DNA of 64,000 bases from an uncultured Gemmiger sp. GTDB lineage: Bacteria; Bacillota; Clostridia; Oscillospirales; Ruminococcaceae. The position numbers were made by a program, and so were the translations under genes. The notes under the pieces were generated by a model, which was given only the letters and a program-made list of their open reading frames with translations, ran no database searches and was not told where the DNA came from. Shown piece by piece: positions 7,858 to 16,576 of this stretch (the stretch's first letter is position 1; every line of letters begins with the position of its first letter). The stretch is from contig NZ_CAKTFU010000005.1 of NCBI RefSeq assembly GCF_934561205.1, positions 62,001-126,000 on the forward strand, given 5' to 3'.

Positions 7858-8718
7858 CTATTCTTTTTGTAAAAAGCTCTTGAATTGCTGCCTGGCGGTG
7901 TTGAAATCCCGCAGGCCGAGATCATACAGCTGCTGTTCCACCGCGCGATCCATCGTGTAGGTGCTCATCTTGGGCGGCGCGCTGGGGGCAAAAATAAATG
8001 CTTTGCCGTCCTTTTCCAAATCATACAGGCGTTTTTGGCTTTTCGCGTACATGATATGGCGCTCGTTCAAGGCCCTGACGGTGTTCGGAAATTTGCGGCA
8101 CATCGTGCTGTAAAACAGCCGCATACCCTCCGGCTTTTTCACAAAGCCGCGCGGCTTCGACAAAATAGCCACCACCTTGTCACAGCCGTCCGCCAGTGCG
8201 CGCTGCACGGGGATGGCGTCAGAAACACCGCCGTCATAGTAGAAACTGCCGTCGATCTCTATCGGCTTACAGGCAGCGGGCAGGGCGCAGGACGCCATAA
8301 TGCAGCGGTAATCGTCCTGATGCAGCGCGCTTTTCGGGAAATAGACCGGCGTGCCGGTGGCAGCATCGGTGGCGACCATCCAATATTCGGTGGGGTTGGC
8401 CATCAGGGCGGGATAATCCAGCGGATCTTTGCCGTTGCTGTTGGTCAAATCGGCATAGATATAATGCAGCCCGAACAGATTCCCTGTTTTCAGATAGCTT
8501 TTCAGCCCGAAATACGCGGGGTCATGCGTCCAATCGGTGTAAAAGCGCAGGTTGCGTCCGTGCTGCCCGGCCAGATAGGAGGCTGCATTGGCAGAGCCTG
8601 CCGACACGCCGATGGCGTAGTCAAAGGTGATATGCTCGTCCAGAAAGGCGTCCAGAACGCCCGCGCTGTACGCGCATTTCATGCCGCCGCCCTCTACGAT
8701 CAGACCGATTTTTGCCAT
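7858..8718 (-). CDS. Patatin-like phospholipase family protein
   Basis: A 286-residue cytoplasmic patatin/RssA-type hydrolase. It has the oxyanion-hole loop EGGGMK near the N-terminus, the nucleophile elbow G37-V-S39-A-G41, and the second catalytic residue D162 in YDGGVSD, giving the Ser-Asp dyad of the family. ATG 8718 follows GGGAGG. No signal peptide or membrane segment is visible. The expected activity is acyl-ester hydrolysis of phospholipids or lysophospholipids; the real substrate is unknown. It is transcribed alone from a good promoter (8759-8786) and ends at the shared palindromic terminator. Confidence 0.88.
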   Translation of the reverse strand: MAKIGLIVEGGGMKCAYSAGVLDAFLDEHITFDYAIGVSAGSANAASYLAGQHGRNLRFYTDWTHDPAYFGLKSYLKTGNLFGLHYIYADLTNSNGKDPLDYPALMANPTEYWMVATDAATGTPVYFPKSALHQDDYRCIMASCALPAACKPIEIDGSFYYDGGVSDAIPVQRALADGCDKVVAILSKPRGFVKKPEGMRLFYSTMCRKFPNTVRALNERHIMYAKSQKRLYDLEKDGKAFIFAPSAPPKMSTYTMDRAVEQQLYDLGLRDFNTARQQFKSFLQKE

Positions 8719-8758
8719 ACAAACCTCCCCTTGTACCCTTTATAGCAGGAACAAACCT

Positions 8759-8786
8759 ATTGTAGCAGAGATGGGGTGGTTTTCAA
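8759..8786 (-). promoter_or_regulatory. Promoter of the patatin-like gene
   Basis: On the minus strand TTGAAA (8786-8781) and TACAAT (8764-8759) are separated by 16 bases, about 40 bases before the start codon. Confidence 0.6.
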
Positions 8787-8814
8787 TGGACGATTGGCGG
8801 GATTTGTACAGGAA

Positions 8815-10626
8815 TCAGGCGGTTACGCCCTCGAACTGGCTGTTGTACAGGTCGGCATAGAACCCACCTGCGTCAATCAGCTCGTCGTGAGTGCCCTGCT
8901 CGACAATATCACCGTCGCGCATGACCAAAATCAGGTCGGCGTCGCGGATGGTGGACAGGCGGTGTGCAATGACAAAGCTGGTGCGGCCTTCCATCAGGCG
9001 ATCCATCGCCGTCTGGATGCGCTGCTCGGTGCGGGTGTCCACGCTGGAGGTGGCTTCGTCCAGAATCAGGATGCGGTTGTCGGCCAAAATCGTGCGGGCA
9101 ATCGTCAAAAGCTGCTTTTGACCCTGGCTGACGTTGGAGGCTTCCTCGTTCAGTTCCATCTGGTAGCCGCCCGGCAGCGTGCGGATAAAGTGGTCGGCGT
9201 TGGCAGCCTTGGCGGCGGCAATGACCTCCTCATCGGTGGCGTCCAACCGCCCGTAGCGGATGTTTTCCATAATGGTACCCTTGAACAGCCAGGTGTCCTG
9301 CAAGACCATGCCGAAGCCCTCGCGCAGGGCGCTGCGGTCGAAGTCGCGAACATTGTGACCGTTCAGCGTGATAGCGCCGGAATTTACATCGTAGAACCGC
9401 ATCAGCAGCTTGACCATGGTGGTCTTACCGGCACCTGTGGGGCCGACAATGGCCACCTTTTGTCCGGGTTGAATCTGGCAGCTGAAATCGCGGATGACCG
9501 TCTTTTCGGGCGTGTAGCCGAACCGGACATGGTCAAAGGTGACTTGTCCGTCAATGCAGGCGGGGTCTGCGCGGCGCGCAGGGTCGGCGGTCTGGTCTTC
9601 CTCCTCCTCGCCCAGGAACTCGAAGACGCGCTCGGCGGCGGCTGCCATGCTTTGCAGCATGTTGGATACCTGCGAAAGCTGCTGGATGGGCTGGGTAAAG
9701 TTTTTGACGTACTGGATAAACGCCTGAATATCACCGATAGTAATGATGCCGCCGGCAGCAAAGATACTGCCCACAATGGCGACTGCCACATACCCAAGGT
9801 TTCCGACAAAGTTCATGATGGGCATCATCATGCCGGACAAAAACTGGGATTTCCACGCAGATTCGTACAGTTTTTCGTTGGCGGCGTTAAAGTCCGCCAA
9901 TACGGCAGCCTCGCGGTTGAACGCCTTGATGACGTTGTGCCCGGCGTAGACTTCCTCGACCTGACCGTTGACAACACCCAAGGTCGCCTGCTGCGCCTTA
10001 AAATATTTCTGGCTGAACTTGACTACAACCAGCACCAACGCCAGCGAAACCGGCAAAATCAGCAGTGCAATCAGCGTCATTTTGGGACTGATGGATAGCA
10101 TCATGATCAGCACACCGACCATGGTGGTGATGCTTGTGATCAGCTGGGTGATGCTCTGGTTCAGGCTTTGCCCCAAGGTGTCCACGTCGTTGGTAATGCG
10201 GGAAAGCACCTCGCCCACCGTGCGCTTTTCAAAATAGGAAAGCGGCAGACGGTTGATTTTTTTGCTGATGCGGTCACGGAAGTCATAGCAGACTTTTTGC
10301 GAAAGCCCGGTCATCAGCCAGCCCTGGATAAAACTGAACGCGGCGCTGAACAGGTACATCCCCAGCAAGAACAGCAGCACCTTGCCAATGTAGGCAAAGT
10401 CGATGCCGCCTGTGCCGCGCAGTTTGGCGATCCAGCCGGTGGCCAGCGCCGTGGTGGCCTTGGCCAGCACCTTGGGGCCTGCAATGTTAAAAATGGTCGA
10501 AAGTATGGCAAATACGCAGGCGATGCCCAAAGAGAACTTGTATTTGCCCAAAGCGGAAAGCAGCTGGCGCAGCGTACCCTTAAAATCCTTGGCGCGCTCC
10601 GTCGTCATACGTCCGTGTCCTGCCAT
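8815..10626 (-). CDS. ABC exporter half-transporter with canonical ATPase site
   Basis: A fused membrane-ATPase half-transporter of about 603 residues: six membrane helices (roughly residues 30-320), then a nucleotide-binding domain with Walker A GPTGAGKTT, a Q-loop (VLQDTWLF), signature NVSQGQKQ, Walker B ILILDEATSSVD and the H-loop IAHRLST. Walker B keeps the catalytic Glu. GGAGG lies 9 bases before ATG 10626 but touches ATG 10635, so I prefer 10626. It starts one base after the stop of its partner at 10628-12826, with which it should form a heterodimeric exporter of drugs, lipids or peptides. Confidence 0.9.
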   Translation of the reverse strand: MAGHGRMTTERAKDFKGTLRQLLSALGKYKFSLGIACVFAILSTIFNIAGPKVLAKATTALATGWIAKLRGTGGIDFAYIGKVLLFLLGMYLFSAAFSFIQGWLMTGLSQKVCYDFRDRISKKINRLPLSYFEKRTVGEVLSRITNDVDTLGQSLNQSITQLITSITTMVGVLIMMLSISPKMTLIALLILPVSLALVLVVVKFSQKYFKAQQATLGVVNGQVEEVYAGHNVIKAFNREAAVLADFNAANEKLYESAWKSQFLSGMMMPIMNFVGNLGYVAVAIVGSIFAAGGIITIGDIQAFIQYVKNFTQPIQQLSQVSNMLQSMAAAAERVFEFLGEEEEDQTADPARRADPACIDGQVTFDHVRFGYTPEKTVIRDFSCQIQPGQKVAIVGPTGAGKTTMVKLLMRFYDVNSGAITLNGHNVRDFDRSALREGFGMVLQDTWLFKGTIMENIRYGRLDATDEEVIAAAKAANADHFIRTLPGGYQMELNEEASNVSQGQKQLLTIARTILADNRILILDEATSSVDTRTEQRIQTAMDRLMEGRTSFVIAHRLSTIRDADLILVMRDGDIVEQGTHDELIDAGGFYADLYNSQFEGVTA

Positions 10627-10627
10627 A

Positions 10628-12826
10628 TCACGCATCCTCCTTCTGCAAATTCAGCTCTTTCTGGCTCAGCTGGCTGCGGGCAATCTCGCGGTATTCGGGG
10701 CAGGATTCCAGCAGTTGGGCGTGGGTGCCCTTGCCGACAATGCGTCCCTCGTCCAGAACGAGAATCTGGTTGGCATGCAAGACGGTAGAAATGCGCTGTG
10801 CCACAATAATGACGGTGGCGCTGCGGGTCTTGGCTTTCAGCGCGCGGCGCAGGGCAATGTCCGTCTTGTAGTCCAGCGCCGAAAAACTGTCGTCAAACAG
10901 ATAAATTTGCGGCTTGCGGGCAATGGCGCGGGCAATCGAAAGACGCTGCTTCTGCCCGCCGGACACATTGCTGCCGCCCTGTGCAATGGGGCTGGCATAG
11001 CCTTCCGGCTTGGCGGCGATAAACTCGGTTGCCTGGGCAATCTCGGCAGCCTCGCGGGCATCGGCATCGGTGATGCTGTCGCCGCCGAACTTCAGGTTGG
11101 AGCCGATGGTGCCGCTGAACAGAATGCCCTTTTGCGGCACATAGCCAAGCTGTGCATGCAGCTGTGCCTGGCTCATATCCCGCACATCTACGCCGTCAAT
11201 CGTCACGCTGCCCTGCGTGGCATCGTAAAAACGGGGAATCAGGTTCAGCAGGGTGGATTTGCCGCAGCCCGTTGAGCCGATGATGGCGGTGGTCTCACCG
11301 GGGTTGGCGGTAAAGCTGATATGCTCCAGTGCGTCCTCGTCCGAGCCGGGATAGCGGAAGCTGACATCGCGGAATTCCACCACACCGTGGACGCCGCCCT
11401 CGGGCAGAGCCTTGGGGGTATCGGGGTCGCGGATGGAAGCGGGCGTGGAGATGACCTCGTGGATGCGGTCGGCAGCGACACCAGCGCGGGGCAGCATGAC
11501 GGCAACCATCGACAGCATCAGGAAGGACATAACGATCTGCATCGTGTAGGTGATAAAGGCAATCATCTCGCCCACCTGCATAGTGCCCAGATCCATCGCC
11601 TTACCGCCGAACCAGACGATCAGCAGGCTGGTGCCGTTCATGATCAGGGTCATAAAGGGCATCATGGCAACCATGGTGCGGTTGGTGAACAGCTGGGTTT
11701 TCATCAAGTCGGTGTTGGCCTTGTCAAAGCGCTGCTCCTCAAACGTTTCACGGCTGAAGGCACGGATGGGCATAATGCCGGTCAAAATTTCGCGGCTGAC
11801 AAGGTTCAGACGGTCCACAAGGGTCTGCATCAGCTTGAACTTGGGCATTGCAACGCTCATCAAAAAGATAATCAGCAACAGCAGCGCCGCCACGGCCACA
11901 AAGATGATCCATTCCAGGCCGGTATCACCCTCGGCAACGTGCAGGATACCGCCGATGCCCAAAATGGGGGCGTAGGCGACCATACGCAGCAGGATAACGC
12001 AGACAAACTGCACCTGCTGAATGTCGTTGGTGGTGCGGGTGATCAGCGATGCAGTGGAGAATTTTTCGATTTCGGCGTTGGAATAGCCGACCACGGTGCC
12101 AAACACATCGCGCCGCAAGTCGCGCCCGATGGCAGCCGACACGCGCGACGCAAGAAAGCCTACCGCAATGGAGACGGCGACCATCAGCAGCGTCAGAGCC
12201 AGCATTCGCCCGCCGGTGCGCAGCAGGTAGGCAAGCTGTACATCATGGGCAATGCCCTGGGCCTCGTATTCCAAGGCGACAAGCAGGGTGGCCTGCTGGG
12301 AAAGAGTATCCGCCATCGAATCATCCAGTGCGGACATTTCCTCTTGCAGGCGGGCTTGCAGCATCTCACGCGCACCGGGTACGTTGGCCATGGCGGCCAT
12401 CTGTGCGGCGGCGGCGTCCAAATCGCTGACGGCGGGGGTTGCAGCCTCACCGTTTGCGGCCGTGTTTTGGGCGGCAGCCATATACAGCACGACATCGGGG
12501 GTGGTAAAAGCGGTTTCCAGTTCCGACATGGCAGCGGCGGCATCGGGGGAGAGGGTACGCACGCCGTCGGCATCGGGGGCACTGTACCACTGCTCGGCCA
12601 GTGCGGCGTCCTGCTCGGACATAAGCAGCTTCAGTGCCTGCAGGGTCGTGTCGCGAACGGTATCGGGCACAGGGCTTTCAATGCCGCCCTGCTGGATGCC
12701 GGTATCCACGATTTTGCTGGTATAATCGGGCAGGCTCAAATCGCAGTAGGCCTGTGCGAACAGCAGTGCTACCACGGCAATACACGCTGCCCAGTGCCGC
12801 CCCAGCTGCTTAAAAATCTGTATCAT
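10628..12826 (-). CDS. ABC exporter half-transporter with degenerate ATPase site and large external loop
   Basis: A 732-residue half-transporter. An unusually long Ala-rich extracytoplasmic insert of about 130 residues lies between the first and second membrane helices. The ATPase domain has Walker A GSTGCGKST, signature NVSGGQKQR, and a Walker B reading IYLFDDSFSALD, where Asp replaces the catalytic Glu. That is typical of the non-hydrolysing site in heterodimeric exporters (LmrCD or TM287/288 class). ATG 12826 follows AGGAGGG and overlaps the MarR gene by 17 bases. The substrate is unknown; co-transcription with MarR suggests export of the compound MarR senses. Confidence 0.9.
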   Translation of the reverse strand: MIQIFKQLGRHWAACIAVVALLFAQAYCDLSLPDYTSKIVDTGIQQGGIESPVPDTVRDTTLQALKLLMSEQDAALAEQWYSAPDADGVRTLSPDAAAAMSELETAFTTPDVVLYMAAAQNTAANGEAATPAVSDLDAAAAQMAAMANVPGAREMLQARLQEEMSALDDSMADTLSQQATLLVALEYEAQGIAHDVQLAYLLRTGGRMLALTLLMVAVSIAVGFLASRVSAAIGRDLRRDVFGTVVGYSNAEIEKFSTASLITRTTNDIQQVQFVCVILLRMVAYAPILGIGGILHVAEGDTGLEWIIFVAVAALLLLIIFLMSVAMPKFKLMQTLVDRLNLVSREILTGIMPIRAFSRETFEEQRFDKANTDLMKTQLFTNRTMVAMMPFMTLIMNGTSLLIVWFGGKAMDLGTMQVGEMIAFITYTMQIVMSFLMLSMVAVMLPRAGVAADRIHEVISTPASIRDPDTPKALPEGGVHGVVEFRDVSFRYPGSDEDALEHISFTANPGETTAIIGSTGCGKSTLLNLIPRFYDATQGSVTIDGVDVRDMSQAQLHAQLGYVPQKGILFSGTIGSNLKFGGDSITDADAREAAEIAQATEFIAAKPEGYASPIAQGGSNVSGGQKQRLSIARAIARKPQIYLFDDSFSALDYKTDIALRRALKAKTRSATVIIVAQRISTVLHANQILVLDEGRIVGKGTHAQLLESCPEYREIARSQLSQKELNLQKEDA

Positions 12827-13322
12827 AGGGGGTCCCTCCTGTTTTCAGGTTTTGTTCCAGTGCGTTGTTCTCCGCCTCGATGGCAGCGAGAAAAACATCC
12901 TTCATGGCCAACATGCGGGTCAGATCATCGGGGGAAATACGCTCGATAATACGTGAAATATAGTCATTCAGAGCTTGCTCGCCCGCAAGGCGGGCAGCCT
13001 CACCTTCCGGCGTGATGTACACCAGCGTTTTGCGGCGGTCGTTGGGGTCAGCCTCGCGCCGAATGTGGCCGTCCTGCTCAAGATACCGCAGCCCGCGCGA
13101 AACGGCGGGCATGGATTGCTGCAGGTTTTTGGCCAGTTCGGACACATAGATGCTGTCGTTGTGGCCGTGCTGTTCAATCATCGTGTGCAGATGTTCCAGC
13201 ATGCCCAGACGGCATTTTGGCTGGCCGGCCAGTGCAGCGCGCATACCGCGCTTGCCCAGTAGGTTGACATGGGCGAGGAACTGCACCAGACCCGCCAGCT
13301 CGTTGTTGCGGTTGGTTGCCAT
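12810..13322 (-). CDS. MarR-family repressor of the ABC exporter operon
   Basis: A 170-residue winged-helix regulator. The DNA-binding part (about residues 45-115) has ELAKNLQQSMPAVSRGLRYLEQDGHI followed by the wing DPNDRRKTLVYIT, the MarR hallmark. ATG 13322 is preceded by GAGGTG at good spacing. It is the first gene of an operon with the two ABC half-transporters, and a palindrome lies in its promoter region at 13356-13373. Autorepression relieved by a small ligand is the usual mode for such operons; the ligand is not predictable from sequence. Confidence 0.9.
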   Translation of the reverse strand: MATNRNNELAGLVQFLAHVNLLGKRGMRAALAGQPKCRLGMLEHLHTMIEQHGHNDSIYVSELAKNLQQSMPAVSRGLRYLEQDGHIRREADPNDRRKTLVYITPEGEAARLAGEQALNDYISRIIERISPDDLTRMLAMKDVFLAAIEAENNALEQNLKTGGTPYDTDF

Positions 13323-13355
13323 AATACACCTCAAAAATAGTTATCAACTGTTAAA

Positions 13356-13373
13356 TATTATCATGCGATAATA
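13356..13373. promoter_or_regulatory. Palindrome upstream of the marR-ABC operon (candidate operator)
   Basis: TATTATC, four bases, GATAATA: a perfect 7-4-7 inverted repeat about 35-50 bases before the MarR start codon. It is AT-rich and in the place where MarR autoregulatory sites lie. Confidence 0.5.
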
Positions 13374-13585
13374 ATACTCCCCCTTGCAGAAAATTACAAG
13401 GGGTGCGATGGGTATTCAGAAATTATTTACAAAGCAAAGAGGCTTCGTCATGACGGCTGTTAAAAAACGGCCTTGTGCCGCAAAATTTTGACAACGCTCC
13501 GATCCGGCCGTTCCTCAGAAACGGTGCCGTTTTCATCGATTGTCAATTGGCCTGCCGGCGCATCTCTGTCGCGTGCAAAAAGAAA

Positions 13586-13614
13586 TTGACAATTCCGCAA
13601 AACTGCGGTATCAT
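13586..13614 (+). promoter_or_regulatory. Promoter of the TPP-riboswitch operon
   Basis: TTGACA (13586-13591) and TATCAT (13609-13614) are separated by 17 bases, which places the transcript start about 13 bases before the riboswitch. The region 13374-13585 upstream holds no gene. It contains ATTGTCAATT, whose complement AATTGACAAT overlaps the -35, so an extra regulator is possible. Confidence 0.8.
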
Positions 13615-13634
13615 AAGCGATAGCAAAAAGAAAA

Positions 13635-13718
13635 AATGCTGGAGGGGCCTAGCGCTGAGAGGGTTCACACCCGACTCCTTGCACCTGATGCGGGTAATAC
13701 CGACGTAGGGAAAGCATT
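13635..13718 (+). ncRNA. TPP riboswitch (THI element)
   Basis: It contains the conserved CGCTGAGA core, CACCTGAT, GGGTAAT and CGTAGGGAA elements of the thiamine pyrophosphate aptamer, in order. Stem P1 is formed by AATGCT (13635-13640) and AGCATT (13713-13718). It precedes a thiamine-precursor transport operon, the expected target. Confidence 0.96.
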
Positions 13719-13796
13719 GTATAACCGAAAGTACCGGGGACATTGTGCCCGGTGTACAGGGATGCTTTTCCGACGAAAGGCATCCTTTTTGTTTTT
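13708..13796 (+). terminator. Riboswitch expression platform: antiterminator and terminator
   Basis: GGATGC (13760-13765) pairs with GCATCC (13780-13785), followed by T-rich 13786-13796: an intrinsic terminator. GGGAAAGCAT (13708-13717), which includes the 3' strand of P1, can instead pair with ATGCTTTTCC (13762-13771), with one G-U pair. Bound TPP should hold P1 closed and let the terminator form, shutting the operon off. Confidence 0.8.
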
Positions 13797-13822
13797 GTAA
13801 TAACTTGAAAGAGGGTTTGATT

Positions 13823-14467
13823 ATGGAAAAAGAAACCTGCTGCTCCGGCTGCAATCGTCCGGACCTGCCTTGGGCGGGGCGTGGCACGCAGCTGCCGATT
13901 TCCGGCTGCCGTTTCACGCTGTACCCGATGTGCGACAACTTCATCGACATCATCTTGGGTTCGCTGAAAAAGACCGACACCTCGGCTGTATGGAGCGAAA
14001 CAGATGCACTGTCCACCGTGTATCGCGGCAAGCTGGCGTATGTTGCGGACGCGGTGCAGGCGTTGTTCTTAAACGCCTACCGCCCCGGTGTGCATATGGC
14101 GTTGGAGGGTCAGTTCTCCAAGGGCTGCCCCGGCGATGTTTCCGGCGACAGCGTACTGAGCCGTGAGGGCGATGCCCCCAACGCGGCGCTGGTGAAGGAC
14201 ATCCACTTCCCGGTACACTGCAAGCTGGCGCTGTACCCCTTGGGCGATGCCGATTACATCGACGAAATTGCCAAGGTCTGGTACATGGCACAGGACGAGG
14301 GGCTGGACCCCAAAACCATCCACTACGCCACCCGCATTGACGGGGATGTGCAGGATGTTTTTGCGTATCTTGTGCGCGTGTGCGAGCTAATGGAAAATGC
14401 CCCCAACGTACACCACTATGTCTTGCATTTTACAATGAACTGCAATAGCCCGACGGAGGAAAATTAA
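13823..14467 (+). CDS. ykoF: YkoF-like thiamine/HMP-binding protein
   Basis: A 214-residue soluble protein built as two similar halves: ISGCRFTLYPMCDNFIDIILGSLKKT and later HCKLALYPLGDADYIDEI, which is the internal repeat of the YkoF/ACT-like fold. YkoF of Bacillus binds thiamine or its pyrimidine moiety and belongs to the ykoFEDC operon. ATG 13823 follows AAAGAGGG and comes right after the TPP riboswitch terminator. The N-terminus has a Cys cluster (CCSGC) that could be redox-active or bind metal. The next gene follows after two bases. Assignment rests on the half-repeat, length and gene order. Confidence 0.9.
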   Translation: MEKETCCSGCNRPDLPWAGRGTQLPISGCRFTLYPMCDNFIDIILGSLKKTDTSAVWSETDALSTVYRGKLAYVADAVQALFLNAYRPGVHMALEGQFSKGCPGDVSGDSVLSREGDAPNAALVKDIHFPVHCKLALYPLGDADYIDEIAKVWYMAQDEGLDPKTIHYATRIDGDVQDVFAYLVRVCELMENAPNVHHYVLHFTMNCNSPTEEN

Positions 14468-14469
14468 CG

Positions 14470-15069
14470 ATGAATACGAAAAACTGGAAACTGAAAGATG
14501 TTCTGCTGATTGCTATCTGCGCCGTTTTGTTCGGCGTGGTTTATCTGGGCTGCACCTATGTGGGCGGCATTCTGTACGGCGTACTGACCCCCATGGGCAT
14601 GGCGTCTTTGGGGTATGAGCCGTTCTACGGCATCTACTTTATGGCAGGTGCTTTCGGCATTTACGTTATGCGCAAGCCCGGCACCGGTCTGATTGCCGAG
14701 CTGCTTGCCGCTGTGTTGGAATGTCTGTACGGCAACTACTTCGGACCCATTATCATTCTGTCCGGTCTGGTACAGGGTCTGGGCTTTGAGCTGATCATCG
14801 CCCTGAAGCGCTACAAGAAGTTTGACCGCATGACCATGATGCAGGGCGCCGTTATCTGCTCTGTGCTGACGATGGGCTACAACCTGATCATCAGCGGTTA
14901 CAGCAAGATCGCTCTGCCTGTTCTGGCGCTCATGCTGGTCGTTCGCATCATCAGCGCTGTGATTTTTGACGGCATCGTCACCCCGCTTTTGGCGGACGGT
15001 CTGGTCAAGGCCGGTGTGCTGAAGGGCTACGCAGTCGCTCAGAACCAGACTGCCGATCTGGAGGACTGA
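14470..15069 (+). CDS. ykoE: ECF transporter substrate-binding (S) component YkoE
   Basis: A 199-residue membrane protein with about five or six hydrophobic segments, starting with LKDVLLIAICAVLFGVVYLG, the typical entry helix of ECF S components. ATG 14470 has GGAGG overlapping the end of ykoF. In the YkoEDC family it captures a thiamine-related molecule, thought to be hydroxymethylpyrimidine or thiamine. It would dock to the T component (16577) and double ATPase (15074). TPP control upstream supports the substrate class. Confidence 0.92.
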   Translation: MNTKNWKLKDVLLIAICAVLFGVVYLGCTYVGGILYGVLTPMGMASLGYEPFYGIYFMAGAFGIYVMRKPGTGLIAELLAAVLECLYGNYFGPIIILSGLVQGLGFELIIALKRYKKFDRMTMMQGAVICSVLTMGYNLIISGYSKIALPVLALMLVVRIISAVIFDGIVTPLLADGLVKAGVLKGYAVAQNQTADLED

Positions 15070-15073
15070 CCCC

Positions 15074-16576
15074 ATGCCTGCCGAAACGGCCCTGCAGCTA
15101 CGGGACGTAGTGTTCCGATACCTTGAAAACGGCAAGCGCAACATTCTGGACCACACCGACCTCGATATCGCCGCCGGTACGCTGACGGTGATTATGGGCG
15201 GCAGCGGCTGCGGCAAAAGCACCTTGGCAGCGGTGGCGGCAGGGCTGTACCCCGAAAACGGCGGTTTTTTGCAGGGCGGCGACATCCGGCTGTTTGGTCA
15301 TGACCTGAAGGAACTGGACCCACAAAAGCGCGCTGCGTATCTGACGGTGCTGTTCCAAAACCCCGACCTGCAATTTTGCATGGACACCCTGCGGGCAGAA
15401 ATGCGTTTTTGCCTGGAAAATATCTGCGTACCCGCCTGTGAGATGGACAAACGGATCGAAACGGCTGCCGCAGAGCTGCAAATTGCCGGCCTGCTTGACC
15501 GAACGCTGTCAACCTTGTCGGGCGGCGAAAAGCAGAAGGCTGCGCTGGCGTGCCTGTATCTTTTGGAAAGCCGCTGCATCCTGCTGGATGAGTGCTTTGC
15601 CAATCTGGATGAAGCCGAAGCAAAACGGCTGCTGCCGATGCTCGTCAAGATGAAGTCGCAGGGGCGCACCCTGATCGCCATTGACCATAAAGCGGATCTG
15701 TGGCTGGACTATGCCGATGAGTTTATCCTGCTGCAGGAAGGCTGCCATGTGGCAGCGCGCGGAATAAATAAACAAAACATAGCGCAGCATCGTGCGGATT
15801 TTGATGCACTGGGGTTGTTTTACCCATTGGCTTCCGCGCCCTGCCACACAAAAGGCAAGGCAGACAACGCGCCCATTTTGCAGTTTCGCGGTGTCAGCAT
15901 CCGCAAGGGACTGCCCCAAAAGCGCAAGTGGAAGCGGGAAATTTACGATACACCGTTCCTTTTTCAAAATGCTGACGCAGATTTTCCCGCCGGCGCCATG
16001 ACCGCGGTGCTGGGTGCCAGCGGCATCGGCAAGACAACGACTTTTTTGTCGGTGTTAAAGCAGCACCCGTATAGCGGACAAATTCTGCTGCAGGGGCAGG
16101 ATATCGCCCAAAGCAAGCCGCGTGAGCTGTACCGCCAAATCGGTATTGTGTTCCAGAACCCTGCCAACCAATTTGTGACCCAAAATGTCGAGGACGAGGT
16201 CTGCGTCGGGCTGCGGCTCTGGCAGCCTGACCTGCCGGAGAATGTCTGCCGCAGCAAAGCGGAGGAGCTGCTGGAACTCTACGGTTTGAAACGGCAGCGG
16301 AAATATTCGCCATATATGCTCAGTCAGGGGCAGCAGCGTCGGCTGGCGGTGCTTTCGGTGCTGGCAGGCGGGCAAAAGCTGCTGCTCTTGGACGAGCCGA
16401 CCTATGGACAGGACGCAAAATCGGTGGATGCCATTATGGGACACCTGCGCCAAAAGGTGGAGCAGGAGGGATTGACAGTGATTTTTATCACCCACGACAA
16501 GGCCTTGGCCAAACAGTGGGCAGATAAAATCTATCACCTCGAAAACGCCGCCCTGACAGAAAGCGAGGAACCGTAA
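15074..16576 (+). CDS. ykoD: ECF transporter double ATPase YkoD
   Basis: A 500-residue protein with two fused ABC ATPase domains. Domain 1: Walker A GGSGCGKST at residues 42-50, signature LSGGEKQK and Walker B CILLDECFANLD. Domain 2 (from about residue 260): Walker A GASGIGKTT, a Q-loop in VFQNPANQFV, signature LSQGQQRR and Walker B LLLLDEPTYGQD. Two complete domains in one chain are typical of YkoD/CbiO-like energy-coupling modules. It powers uptake through YkoE and YkoC. The stop is immediately followed by the ykoC start, so the two are tightly coupled. Confidence 0.95.
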   Translation: MPAETALQLRDVVFRYLENGKRNILDHTDLDIAAGTLTVIMGGSGCGKSTLAAVAAGLYPENGGFLQGGDIRLFGHDLKELDPQKRAAYLTVLFQNPDLQFCMDTLRAEMRFCLENICVPACEMDKRIETAAAELQIAGLLDRTLSTLSGGEKQKAALACLYLLESRCILLDECFANLDEAEAKRLLPMLVKMKSQGRTLIAIDHKADLWLDYADEFILLQEGCHVAARGINKQNIAQHRADFDALGLFYPLASAPCHTKGKADNAPILQFRGVSIRKGLPQKRKWKREIYDTPFLFQNADADFPAGAMTAVLGASGIGKTTTFLSVLKQHPYSGQILLQGQDIAQSKPRELYRQIGIVFQNPANQFVTQNVEDEVCVGLRLWQPDLPENVCRSKAEELLELYGLKRQRKYSPYMLSQGQQRRLAVLSVLAGGQKLLLLDEPTYGQDAKSVDAIMGHLRQKVEQEGLTVIFITHDKALAKQWADKIYHLENAALTESEEP

